NCBI GenBank assembly: GCA_010279815.1
Contig: QEOQ01000519.1
Coordinates: 505,332 to 555,822 of the forward strand
Reading direction: 5' to 3'
Source: Brachionus plicatilis
Lineage: Eukaryota > Rotifera > Eurotatoria > Ploima > Brachionidae
DNA length: 50,491 nucleotides
Made by a program: the position numbers and the translations under genes. Positions 39,748 through 50,491 of the stretch are shown one piece after another; position 1 is the stretch's first letter; each line of letters opens with the position of its first letter. The notes under the pieces are model-generated. The model was not told the origin of the DNA. It did not search any database and saw only the letters and a list, made by a program, of their open reading frames with translations.

Positions 39748-42700
39748 ATGGACAAATCGACTACAAAAAATCCGTTTCAATCGACATCTTTTAAAATTTT
39801 CAATGATTCAATCGAGAATAAAACAGAAATAGATTCTTTAATCAAACAATTTAAACCGATTAAATCTAATTTAGAAAGATCATGTTGCCAAAATTCTTGC
39901 ACATTCTACAACACTAGATCGATTATCAATTCGAACGTTTTTCCAAATTCAGTAGTGATAAATTCAAAATCGAAAAATTTTTTTTCCTCTCATACTTTAA
40001 TTCGAAATAAGCGAGAAAATTTTAACTTTAAACAATTTTACACTCAAAAGATGAATGATTTTAGTTTCGATTTTCAAATTTTACAGATAGATCAAAATAA
40101 AAGGAAACAAAAATCCTATTCATTTGATGAGCTATCTAGTTTCAATCGATTACTTAATAAAACTAAGCTAAATTCTAGTTCTTCGTTTTCTCATTTTTCT
40201 TTAAAAATAGGAAAAAAAAAGCCTAAAAACAAACATAATTTTGTAATCAATAGAAAAAAAAACTCAAGAACAAAAAGATATTCTACATCGCTTACAGTAC
40301 GTAAGTATTTTAAAAAATTGATACTTCTGGTAATATGCAACATTTAACAGCACTTATTTTTTTTTAATTAAAAATAAAAAAATTTTATAAATCTTAATTA
40401 ATTAACAATTTTTAAATATTTTACTCAATTATATCTATACATATTTTCATTTTGTATTCTTAAATTACTAACAGAGAAGCATTTTTAGTTTTAAAAAGTT
40501 TATTCGACCAGTTTTTTTTTATTGCACGCTTAAATCAAAAAATTCCTTGTACGTCAGAAAATTTTTATTTTGAAATCATTTTTATTTATTTTTCAAGCTT
40601 TTACCTTTGATTGGAATTTTATTTGAAAAAATAATTTATTTCAAAGTAGATATTAGCAACAGTTTTCCATAACAGTTTGTTTACTTTTTCAAATTAAAGC
40701 GTTCATACTTATAATTATTAAATGTCTAAAAGTGTTACCATTTTCATGATTTTGTTTCATAATTAAAGCGAAATTACTTGGCTGTCTGCAGTTTCTAAAA
40801 AAAAACAATTAAAAGAAACATTCTAAGTAATTTATCTATTAAGTACCCGAATTAGATGAATCACAGCAAAAATCGTATGAAATGAAGGAATCAAATACAA
40901 ATGCAAGTAAAAGAAAGCAGTCAAATCTTCTTGGCCGAAATAGTAGTCAAAACGAATTAATTTTACCTCGTATTTGTGAGGGTCAAAAAATTGATGTGAA
41001 AAAAAATACGCCTCGGATTGATAGTGGTATAGCCAAAGATATCTATGTTGAAAAATCGACTGAAAGCTTTAAATGTAAAAACTGGACACTGTCTTCAAAT
41101 TGTTCTGATGAATTAGAGAATGCATTCACAAATTCGGGTATTAAAAAAAAAACAGAAAATACAACAATTGAATTGATTAAAGCAAAAGAAAGCTTGAAAA
41201 AAAATAGAACTTCTAGCACTTTACTCAGCTATGGTAAGTATTTTGATTAAAAGAAAATTCTCGATTTTAAGATCTAATTAATAGAAATAATATTAAGAGC
41301 TTTATCTTTTTGCTTTCTTGTTCATAATTCGTTTAGGAAACTAATTTAAATGATTTAATGTTTGTTCTAAAAGATATTTAAAAAAAAAACATAACACAAG
41401 AACCAAGAATTTAGTTATTTTGAATGATTAACTAATTAATATTTGAAAAGAATTGAAAACTTTTAATGATTAAAAAGTAAACATTTTAACGAGTAAATGA
41501 ACGAAAACTGAGATGATACTTTAAGAATTGTAAATTTAATTTTTAAAAAATTAGAATTTGTTTAATTAAAATATTAAACTTAAAAGATAATTTTATGTAT
41601 GAGTGATTTTTCATGCTTATTCATTTATTTTAAAGTAACGTAATTGCTCGATTTTAACGACATGTCATTATATACGGGTATCCAGAATTAACGATAGGGT
41701 CTTATAACATTAAAAAGATTATTTAACGACATTTCGGTATATACATAACAATTTTAAAAAATCAATTTTTTCTTTCTTCAAATTAGCTGATTTTTATTAT
41801 ATTCTGATTTTTTTAAATGGTAGATTTCAGTAAGAGAACAATTTTAAGACCATATATTAATTGATTATTAAATAAATATTTTGATCAATATTTATTATAT
41901 AATGGTTAGTAAATTATTTTAAACAAATTATTAAATAATTTTAACATAATCAGTATTTTTTTAAAATTAGATCAGCATCTTATTATATCGATAAGTATTT
42001 AGTATATAATGTTAGGTAAAATTTAAATATTAAAATTAAAATCTTTTAATTTGTAATAAATGCATTATTGATTAAAAAAAACAAACAGTAAAATAAAATA
42101 AAAAGGTATTTTAATTAATTAATAAAGCTTTTGTTGCCTTATTTGATCTTCCTCTTTTGCGTTTTTCACTAATCGGTACATCTTTTGCTGCTGCTGGGGG
42201 TTTGAAATATTTTAATCTAATTGCAAGACCGACTAAATGCAAATCTTTTTTCATCTTGAGTATTATTTTCAAAATGGTAGCTCAACGTTCTTACTTGGTT
42301 CCTACTTGGTTTATTTCGACAATCCATTATCCACTGGAATATTTGATGCCATTATAATTTTTCTGGTAATTGAAAATTTTAATTTGCAAATTTTAATTGA
42401 ATATTATTGATTGTTTCTATGCTGGTAATAAAAAAAAAACCTGAATAGCTTAATGGTTTGTATGTTAGTCATGCAAGCAGAGGATCGAGGGTTCGAAACC
42501 CGTTGAGGGTGAAAAAAATCTTCAAAATATCTCTGCAGTACGGGTCGAATGTTTAAACCCCTTTCATCATAAAAATAAGGGTACCGGTTTCGACTGGCTA
42601 ATAATAGCGGTGTAGATGACCAACACGATGCAGTTACCTCTGTGTCAGGTCGGAGCCGTTGCTCAAAAAGGTACATGAAAAGGAGATGAGCGCCTTCCCA

Positions 42701-45213
42701 TTATCCACTAGGATAGAAAGGGACATATTGTTATTATTATGCTGGTAATATTTGAATGATTTATAAATTTTATTTTTGACATAATAAATTTACCGATAAA
42801 TCATTTATTATACAAATCATGTCAATTAAATACTGATTGACACTATTATTTACTAATCAACTGTATATTGATCAATATAAATAATTACATAGTAATGGTA
42901 AATTTTACTGATCAAAATATTAAATATACTGATCATTTAAATACAGGCCCGATTTTAAATTTTAAGATGAAAATTCTAATTCAGATTGCGAATTGATTTA
43001 TATTATTTATGATCTTTTAAATTAGGGAAAAGACACCATTTTAAAACAAATTAATCATTCAAATAACGCAAAGTTTTGAATATTTTTTAAATCGACTAAA
43101 ATTTATGTAGAAATTAAATCTAATCCTTAAATTGAAATTTAATCCTTTAATTAAATTTATAATTCAATTGATTGATCAACTCAATTTAAAAAAAAATAAA
43201 GATCTTAACAATCTACGAGATCAATATTAAGATTTGACTAATGAGTTTTTTTGGTATTAACATTAATTCTGATCTAAGTTTACTTAATTTTTATTGAAGA
43301 TTAATATTATAAAAATCAATTTTTTATTATAATAAACATGTTCTTAAAAAAATCTAATTAATTAAAGGCGCTTTTGGTAGCAATCTTTAAATATTCTTCA
43401 ATTTAAAAAAGACAATAAAGAAAAAGAAAAAAATACTTGAATTAACGCTAAACAATGAAACTCAGTGTTTTTTTTATATATAGTAAAATAACAAAAATAT
43501 CGAAAATCTTTTTTTTTTGACAAAAAAACTAATTTAATTGAAAGATTAATTTTAAACTTAAATTATTTTAATAATTCAATTTTCAAATAAAATTAAGGGA
43601 TCCATAATTTATATTATCACCAGCTGAAAATGTGCGACGATTTCAATATTTCTTATTTTGGTCTGAAAAATATAGATTGCGTAAAATTCGGTAAAAAAAA
43701 GAACATAACAAAAATGATAAAAAATCATATTTCGAAAAATCAAATTTTTTTTTAGTTCTGAGAATTGAACATGTTGAAGCATACTTAGTTGCATTTACTG
43801 TCATAGTCGGCTAATTGTGTGCAATATTTTTGTAAAGACAATAGACTTGAATAGATTGAAATTTAATTTCTGCTATTTTTTGCAGAGAATTAACATAATT
43901 TGGAGAATAATGCAAGAATGTGTGTTGTGTTGAACCATGTTTCATTGTCAAAAACAAATTTGGAATTTAATAAAAAAAATGTCGTTTGATTTTTCGTTTG
44001 TGGGCTCTGCGAAATCATTTTTAAATCTTTAAAAACGAAATTTCTTCAAAATTAAAATATGTAAAAGGTAACTTATAGTTTGTGGTCAATTTAGGATAGG
44101 TAATTTGTTAAATAATTATTTTAGACTTTTTAACTAAACTGAATTATTTTTTTAACTAAACCAAATGAATCAAATAAATTCAAGATATATTAATCAAAAA
44201 TATGTTTTTTCTTAAAATGAAATAGTGTAGCTATAAAATCGATATGGCAGCAAAATATTAAAAGTAAAAAGCTTTTGGTTAAAACTCTTTTTTTTCCCAC
44301 GTGGTATCGAAATATTAATTAAATTCTTAAATAAGGAAATTTTGATCAGAATAATTTATAATATAAAACTAAACATTAATTTTTTTTTCAATTTTTAACA
44401 ACAGATCGATCTGTTTCTAACAATTCTAATTCAAAAATTAGCAGCCATTACCAAAATTTATCAAGCGATAATCTAAATGGAAACGTTACCAACCAAATAC
44501 GCCGAATAAAATCGACAAGCAAAAAAAAAGATGAAAAATTTCAAAATCACATGGAAAAAAATGAAATCACATTGGCACTAAATAATTCAAATGAAAAATT
44601 ATTTAGAAGAAATTCCAACATAAGTGACTATTATCCCCGACAGATTTTAAATAAAAAAGCAATTCCGAAAGCAAGAGATTTTCAAAAAGGCAAAATTTTA
44701 ATAATGGATGAGAACATTCCGACTAAGAAAAAAGTAATTGATAAAAACAGAAACCAACTACATCGATCTATTACATGTGATACTTTTATTCGACCCAAGA
44801 CTGTTCAATCAAGTAATCAATCAAATTGGATTACAACACAAATCAAGAATGAGAACAATTTTGCAGCTGAACAAATAGTGGATGAGGCAGAATATGGTCC
44901 AAAAGACATTTTTTCAGATGAATGTGAAAAAAATAACTTATGTGAATCAAATGATGATATTGATAAGGAAACGGGATTGAGTAATTACACTTTTACCCGA
45001 ATTTTCGATTGGCTTAAAGAAATTGAAAATTGTTCGAAAATTTATAAAACACCTTCTGAACTAGATTGTTCATGTACTTCTTCATTTGAAAAAGAAAAAT
45101 CCAAAGAAAGCAATAATGAATGCGACTTGTCTGAATATGGTTCTTTGGATGATCAAATAATTGAATATAACCGAGTTGTTGATAAAACATTTCACATAAT
45201 TCACAAAGACTGA
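39748..45213 (+). CDS. Unrecognised Ser/Asn/Lys-rich protein (three exons)
   Basis: Exons 39748-40300, 40844-41233 and 44405-45213 join in phase (CTTACAGTAC|GTAAGT, AGCTATG|GTAAGT) to 583 residues. I recognise no domain. Residues 1-185 are Ser/Phe/Lys/Asn-rich with basic patches (GKKKPKNKHN). Exon 2 is Ser/Lys/Thr-rich. Exon 3 ends in an acidic region with YTFTRIFDWLKEIENCSKIY and a Cys pair (LDCSCTSS). There is no signal peptide or membrane segment. Splice signals are excellent, the frames are long and open, and codon usage resembles the neighbours, so it looks like a real, probably fast-evolving gene. The start is directly preceded by AAATTTAG-A-ATG. Intron 2 is 3.2 kb and holds a SINE and a transposase remnant. 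Confidence 0.65.
42124..42270 (-). mobile_element. MULE-type transposase C-terminal remnant
   Basis: The minus strand reads H-LVGLAIRLKYFKPP, then AAAKDVPISEKRKRGRSNKA, then TKAL. This resembles the tail after the SWIM zinc finger of Mutator-like transposases (..H..G.AI.LK..PP..AK.VPIG.KRKRGRP.KA.KAL). Upstream coding is lost to frameshifts and stops. It lies in an intron of the unrecognised gene. Confidence 0.55.
42432..42738 (+). mobile_element. tRNA-derived SINE with 13-bp target duplications
   Basis: The 5' part looks like a tRNA gene: a box A-like TAGCTTAATGG near 42447 and a box B GGTTCGAAACC at about 42490. A tRNA-unrelated body follows (GGTACCGGTTTCGACTGGCT, GATGAGCGCCTTCCCATTAT) and then a TTATTATTA tail. 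TATGCTGGTAATA flanks it on both sides (42419-42431 and 42739-42751), an exact target duplication. The internal pol III promoter reads on the plus strand. Confidence 0.85.
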
Positions 45214-47003
45214 AAGTTTATTTCATAGAATAAATAAAATGTTGACTCTAAAAAAATCCTATCACAAATATTGTCGTATATTTAATTTTAAGCTTTAATA
45301 TTTACAAATTTAATATCATAAACTATTTATTTAGAAATAAATTCAATAAATTTAGTTAAAATAAAATAAGATATAAAATAGATCAAAATTTTATTCAATT
45401 AAAAAAAAAAAGAAAATTTTCTTGAATCATCAGAACAAGAAATGAAAACAAGAAGAAGTGTCTTTTTTGTTCTATTTTCAAAGTTACATTAATTTAAATT
45501 CAAAAGTTATTATTTACATTCTATAATTGTAAAATATTGAAGAGTTTGTAAAATCAACTAGACGCTTGATGATCATGATCAAATGATCAAAACTTAATTG
45601 ATTAAAATCTAAATAAAAATAATGAAATTAGCTTTTTTATATATTTGTTTTTAATTAAATACAATGATGTTGATTATTTTTACTGAGAACTTAAGAAAAA
45701 AAATATAATTCATAAATTAAATCTTTCAGTGAGAGTTGTTTATCCGAGCAAAAAGAGTTTCATAATCAAATGTAAATTGTGATTCAAAACTTTAGTTTTA
45801 GATTAATAAAAGATCTTATTAACAAATAACTCAACTTTAAGATAGGGAAGCAGGACTTTATAATTGCGATTAACGAGGCGTTATTTTTTAACTTTAATTT
45901 AGGAATAAAATCAAAATTAAAAATAAAAAAAGTTTATATTGTCATTCTTTTTAGATTTTCTTTTGGATTTTTTTTGATGATAATTCAATTTTAAATACAA
46001 AGCTTTTTTTTCTTTTAAGCTTGCTGTATTTTTTCTAATAGAAGTGGCCATAAATAGAAGATTGTTTTTATGATTTTATTTGAGCTAAGTGTGTATTGAT
46101 CCTTGTTAGAATGTCATTTATAGCGAAAATGTTCAAATTTTTTATTAAGTAAATGTTAAGTTTTATCTGAATATCTTTAATTATTGTCTGTAGAAAAAAA
46201 AGTTTAGAACATTCTGATTAAAAAAATAATATACTTGCTTAATTTATTTATGCTTTGTATTTAAAATAAATATATCTAATAATTATAATTTTTAAGGTGA
46301 ATAATTTTCGAGTCATAGTATTTTTTTCAGGAATACTATTTTCACTGAGTGAATAAAGTGGTCGGACCTTAAAAAAATTAAAAGGGCGGACTTGAGTTTT
46401 TATTTTGATGAACGAATGTAAATTTGGGTATTTTTAAACAACTCTGCTTTAAAACGAATTCAAAAACTATCACAGCCTAAAATGTTAAAGCCGAGATTAG
46501 AGGAAGAAAAAAAATAAAACCATTAGTAAAAATACTTAAGAACTACTCAATTTTTAAATAATTTTTTATTTGTTAAATCTTAACAATTTTATAAAACTCT
46601 AAAAAAAAATTTTGTTTAAGAATTAGGATTAAAATTAAATACATTTATTCTTTTTTATTTTTTATTTTTGAAACAGGATTTTTTTCTTTGTAGAATTTTA
46701 TCCACTGAATTTTTTCCGAGTTTGACTTTTTCCTATCAACCTGATTTTATGCTTTGTAGCTTTTTTAAATTATTGAGCTTAGTATTAGCTATTTAAAAGA
46801 TTAACAAGTCATTTTGTAAGAAATAATAACGCTGCTCATACTTTTTCATTTTTTAACTTTGAGTTTTTTCTTTTAAGTTGTGTATTTTCTTAGATTGAGA
46901 TTTTTTCAATTATTTTCCAATATTATTACCATGAATTCTTTATGCTGATGTTTTATTTATTATCATTAATTTAATCACAAGCACTCTTTGACATAAATAT
47001 GAA
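45214..47003. other. Intergenic AT-rich stretch
   Basis: Apart from a partial MITE-like piece at 45565-45660, nothing structured or coding is seen. Confidence 0.4.
45565..45660. mobile_element. Degraded partial copy of MITE family 1
   Basis: GATCATGATCAAATGATCAAAAC and the following A/T-rich stretch (..AATAAAAATAATGAAATTAG) align with the reverse complement of the right end of copy A (8318 downward). The terminal GGCAAATTG is lost. Confidence 0.45.
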
Positions 47004-48203
47004 CTATTTTGAAAAAATTTTAAAAAAATTCGAATAGATCTTTTTTAATTCATTTTTGATTATAGAAGAAGTAAATAGATAGATTAGAAAATTTGCCGAA
47101 TGTCTAGTATATTGAAGCAATGCTAAGCTACCAATAACTTCTTGTTTATATTCTTGATTTAAAATTAAATTAAATTTAAAGGCATAGAATGTAGAATACG
47201 GAACGGTGGTGAAAAAAAAAGAAATGTTCAAAAACAAGAGTAAGTTGGAAACGTCAAATGCTTTTGATTGCCATTTTCTTGTTACTTTTATGCCAATCGA
47301 TTCGGATAATTTGTTTATTGTAACAGTCGGCACAACTTTTGAGTGTATGTCTACATTATTTATGTTTACACTTTTTCTATACAATCGTTTTTTTTTATCA
47401 AATTTCATGGCTAATCTGTCCTTCCATGATGTTCTGAACCCATTTTCAGACAAGTTCGGAACAATTCTGTTAGTTTGATATGCCATGCTTCTATATTGCA
47501 GATTTAAATTTTTCTCATGATTCAAATTTAATAAATATAAAATTAGGTTTTCAGAAAATAGAATGAAAAAAGGCAATAAACTGTACATAAATATGTGGAC
47601 TATATCCCAAATAAAATAAAATGACTTTGGCTCGTAACAACTGTATGAACGTGATTCAGTCGAATTGAACTGAACGAACGAATCTAACGAAACTGGTTCA
47701 GCATTGTTTATCAAAACCAAAATATTGAAAATAAATAATGTCACAAGAACCAAAATGACAACAGTAAATGTATGCCTATTTATTAACGAGATAAAATTAG
47801 GCTTATTTCGAAAAAGTATTGAGATGATGCGGTCAATACCGATCGAGCATATGATCCATGAGCTTGACTGGAGAATAAAGTACGAAAAAAAAGAAAACAA
47901 TCTACAATGTATGCTTCCTTCATGTTCAATTTTCTTAACATTGAAATAGCTGTAAACCAAAGAAAAATTCCACGTGTATAAACAAAGTGTATCGATAATG
48001 CACATTGATGATAGGTAGCGCATATATGAATGCTTTCGTACGTTTTGACGACATAATATTGAAAACGTGAACAAGTTTCCACAACTTCCAAACAAAATAA
48101 GCAACAAGTTCAAAAGTGGCAAAATGTTTAATCTATGGTCGAAACTTTTGAAATCATTCGTCGTCGAATTATTTATTAATTGCGTAAAATTAATAGATTT
48201 CAT
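47004..48203 (-). CDS. Rhodopsin-like (class A) G protein-coupled receptor, peptide-receptor type
   Basis: A single exon encodes 399 residues with seven hydrophobic segments. Class A landmarks: N43 (1.50) in GSCGNLFTF, D71 (2.50), disulphide pair C100 (TM3) and C189 (second extracellular loop), DRI at 124-126 in place of DRY, P211 (TM5), P335 (TM6, TTVPYS), and NFLIY at 371-375 in place of NPxxY. Possible N-glycosylation sites are N5, N12 and N180. A long basic third cytoplasmic loop (about 226-315) suits G-protein coupling. The overall look is that of lophotrochozoan neuropeptide receptors, often intronless through retroposition or expansion. The ligand cannot be predicted. Loss of the NPxxY proline suggests altered activation, or simply divergence. 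Confidence 0.85.
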   Translation of the reverse strand: MKSINFTQLINNSTTNDFKSFDHRLNILPLLNLLLILFGSCGNLFTFSILCRQNVRKHSYMRYLSSMCIIDTLCLYTWNFSLVYSYFNVKKIEHEGSIHCRLFSFFSYFILQSSSWIICSIGIDRIISILFRNKPNFISLINRHTFTVVILVLVTLFIFNILVLINNAEPVSLDSFVQFNSTESRSYSCYEPKSFYFIWDIVHIFMYSLLPFFILFSENLILYLLNLNHEKNLNLQYRSMAYQTNRIVPNLSENGFRTSWKDRLAMKFDKKKRLYRKSVNINNVDIHSKVVPTVTINKLSESIGIKVTRKWQSKAFDVSNLLLFLNISFFFTTVPYSTFYAFKFNLILNQEYKQEVIGSLALLQYTRHSANFLIYLFTSSIIKNELKKIYSNFFKIFSK

Positions 48204-49020
48204 TCGGTATCTAAATTAAATTTAAATTTCTTTGGCTTAATACGTTTAGTTTGTTAATTACATAATTTCTTGGATTTTCTTTTCAACTTAATTAAAAACA
48301 ACAAAAAATTAAAGAAAAAAAATTATAAATTAACCCAAATTCATTTAAAATAACATTAAATTTTGTAAATTGAATTAAAATAAAAGAATAACTTATTTTT
48401 ATATTATTTTTCATTCAAATCAAATATAACCTAGGCAAATTGTACTAATTTAATGTAATGGATGTAATTTGAAATGTTTTTTTAAGCATATTAGATTAAG
48501 TCGGATAAGGTGGATAAGTCGGATAAGGTGGATAAGTTGGATAAGGTGGATAAGTTGGATAAGTTGGATAGCTAGCCAAGGCAAACTTTTATCATCTTGA
48601 AATTGTGTTTCGTATTCTGTATATCAATTTTTAATATTTTTCAAACTAGGAAACAATCCCAATAAAAAATAAGACAAAAAAATCTAATCATCAACTCAAC
48701 TAGGCTATTCTGATTACAAATTCAAAATTTTAAAATTATTTATTTATTTATTTAATTGATACTGCACCTCATAGGCGACTTAAACAAAAAAAGGTTTAAA
48801 TTAAAGAAATTTAAGTTTAAATTGATTAAGTTGCTGATTTATTCAGCACATCGTATAAAATCTTCTTGTAGTATTTACAATTTACTTGATCCTTACAGAA
48901 AAAGTCACACAAATGAACAATCTTTCCCAATCTTTCCCAATCTTATCTCAATCTTAGCTCAGCTTTGTCTGTTTGAGTAATAGTTGACACAACAAATTGA
49001 TCGAGTACAGCTATACAAAC
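48204..49020. other. Intergenic stretch upstream of the GPCR
   Basis: It contains the GPCR's presumed promoter and a 10-bp tandem repeat (separate entry). No gene is seen. A short plus-strand open frame at 48756-48980 has no protein-like features. Confidence 0.45.
48494..48570. repeat. 10-bp tandem repeat (GGATAAGKYG)
   Basis: About 7.5 units of GGATAAG followed by TCG, GTG or TTG. It stands out as G-rich in an A/T-rich background. Confidence 0.9.
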
Positions 49021-49330
49021 TTAAGCATTTGCATTAAAAGGATCTAAATCAATTACTTTACCAACATATTTTATTTGTTTGATAAGTGAACCTTCAGGGT
49101 ATTTGAATTTATTGTAATAGATGTTCAGATATGATATTAATTCACCCAGAAGATCAAGCTTGTTTATTTGATGGTAAAAATAGATCTTAGACTTATAATA
49201 AATTATATTTATTGACTTGAATTTTAACGCTTCCAATAAAGCAGTATTTTTAGTGAATTTTGACAATCCAATGTTACGTTTAATAAAAGAGGCTTGTGAT
49301 TTATCATAATTTTTAACCTTTTTTAATGTG
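49021..49330 (-). mobile_element. Probable LINE ORF2 C-terminal fragment
   Basis: The minus strand reads DKSQASFIKRNIGLSKFTKN, then TALLEALKFKSINIIYYKSK, then a tail ending at a stop at 49021. The pattern resembles the segment after the RT domain in metazoan LINEs (SFIKR.LGL....N..LL.AL.I......Y..K). No other part of the element is present. Confidence 0.5.
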
Positions 49331-49451
49331 ACACATTTCTATACAATAATAAAAAATAGGCTATACAGTCCTTAGCTTGATAGCTTTATCCATTCAAAAG
49401 AAAAATTTTCTTTTCGAAGGTATCTTGAAGTTTAGGATAAATCATATAATT

Positions 49452-49775
49452 AACAGAAAAATCAGATGAAAATAGCATTTTTGTTTATAAATTTTGAATG
49501 GTATTTCACTAAATCTGTCTGCAAAATGCTAAATAAAGTAACAAACATATTAAACATTAGACAAGGCTTTGCTAAAACTATTCACTTTGCATTAAAATGC
49601 ACGTCATTAAAAAGTATTTAATTCAACTGCGCAATTTATATGTAAAGTTCTGGCAGAGGCTCTCATAATATTTAGCATGTTTGTTGTATTATTTTGCATT
49701 TTGCTGAGAGATCTAGTCAAATACCATTCAAAAGTTATAAGCAAAATACTATTTGATCGGATTTTTTGACGATTA
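49452..49775. repeat. Foldback element with about 90-bp arms
   Basis: The left arm (AATAGCATTTTTGTTTATAA, TTTTGAATGGTATTTCACTA, GCAAAATGCTAAAT) is mirrored by the right arm (ATTTTGCATTTTGC, CAAATACCATTCAAAAGTTA, GCAAAATACTATT). It is non-coding. Confidence 0.65.
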
Positions 49776-50491
49776 TAGTTAAAATAACAAAATTTTAAGG
49801 TTTCAGTATCAACAGGCTAAATGAAATACATAACACATGCTCAATCGTATTGTTAAATTGTTGAATAATCATATAGTTGAATACTTTTATTATCTTTTTT
49901 TGAAAGAATCTTTTTAACTGTTATGAACAGGGAAATTACACAGTTGAAATCATAAAAAAATAACTAAGCCCGAAATCCCGGTTACGGAAGAATAAGATAA
50001 TTTCTTTTTTCTTTCTTTTAAAATATAATTTTAAGCAAGTTTTAAAATTATAATCACTGTAAATATTTAAGTTATCATTACTCGAAACGACACTTATAAT
50101 AAAAATAACAATAAATACTTTAAATGAACGAATTATAAATGCCTTTACTTATTACCTATAAACCAAAATCACTTTATAAATTCCTTAGATAATAAGAATA
50201 GATTTTTAAAGAGATTAAAATAATAACATATTATGCTCTTTTTATTGCATAATCAGGATAATTCTTATTGTTTAAAATTTTTAAAAGATAAAAAAATTAA
50301 TAAAGAAGAATAAATAATAACTTAGATTTAATCCCATCCAATCATAATCCAAATTTATGAAATATGAAATTTTTAATTCATTAAAATTATCAATAGCTTG
50401 AGAATAATTGCTAGACACCTAAGTTCATAGCTAATGGAAATAAAATCCTTTGATGCCAATCTTCTTAGCTTTATTCTAAATCCATTTGCAT
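49776..50491. other. AT-rich end of the window
   Basis: No gene, RNA gene or repeat structure could be supported. Confidence 0.4.

Noticed and set aside
42440..42505. Possible free-standing tRNA gene
   Set aside because: It has A- and B-box-like sequences, but is followed by a SINE body and tail within target duplications and lacks a convincing full cloverleaf.
47206..48091. Open frames on both strands overlapping the GPCR
   Set aside because: They are shadows of the receptor frame, which has the membrane segments and conserved residues.
48494..48570. CRISPR-like array
   Set aside because: Units are contiguous 10-mers without spacers, in a eukaryotic context.

Overview
The window is about 50 kb of very AT-rich animal DNA with densely intron-split genes. 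Most introns are 47-75 nt with GT..AG ends, and a minority of 0.6-3.2 kb carry transposon debris. The encoded proteins are clearly metazoan (LRRC40, LRRC45, PI4KB, NAA15, SCOC, PLAC8 family, a rhodopsin-like GPCR). Base composition, compact introns, and single-exon WD40 proteins behind a degenerate zinc finger would fit a monogonont rotifer such as Brachionus. That placement is an inference; nothing here proves the species.

Layout. 0-5 kb: a single-exon WD40 protein, a dead LINE fragment, and two tandem PLAC8-family genes with identical exon phases. 5.5-10.1 kb: a 13-exon LRRC40 orthologue whose largest intron holds a foldback element and a MITE with a perfect 9-bp target duplication. 10-14 kb: gene-poor, with a LINE scrap and a TIR element. 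14.2-18.2 kb (minus): a RING-like, Ser/Asn/Gln-rich protein whose big intron contains a 1.56-kb DNA transposon. 18.7-24.3 kb (minus): a complete 9-exon LRRC45. 24.6-26.4 kb (plus): a conserved gene of unknown function with two candidate terminal exons and an assembly gap flanked by a duplicated 159-bp block. 27.6-32.2 kb (plus): PI4KB with a LINE fragment in its last intron. 33.0-37.7 kb (minus): NAA15 in 10 exons. 38.0-38.5 kb (plus): SCOC, head-to-head with NAA15. 39.7-45.2 kb (plus): a three-exon gene I do not recognise, with a tRNA-derived SINE and a MULE remnant in its 3.2-kb intron. 47.0-48.2 kb (minus): an intronless GPCR. 48.2-50.5 kb: gene-poor, with a short tandem repeat, a LINE scrap and a foldback element.

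The genes do not form an obvious pathway. They are housekeeping and cell-biology functions: Golgi PI4P synthesis (PI4KB) and a Golgi/autophagy coiled coil (SCOC), N-terminal acetylation (NAA15), and the centrosome linker (LRRC45). The repeat layer is the most distinctive part. At least four copies of one MITE family, two full foldback copies plus two solo arms of another family, a SINE with 13-bp target duplications, four LINE fragments, and TIR transposons sit almost entirely in introns and intergenic DNA. I found no CRISPR array, operon-encoded defence system or other clearly novel system. The best leads are the RING/Asn-rich gene, the unrecognised three-exon gene, the alternative terminal exons, splice-acceptor-like sequences directly before several start codons, and a hammerhead-like motif near 38.7 kb. 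Exon boundaries were worked out by hand from GT/AG signals, phase and similarity to remembered family members, so each should be treated as a model.
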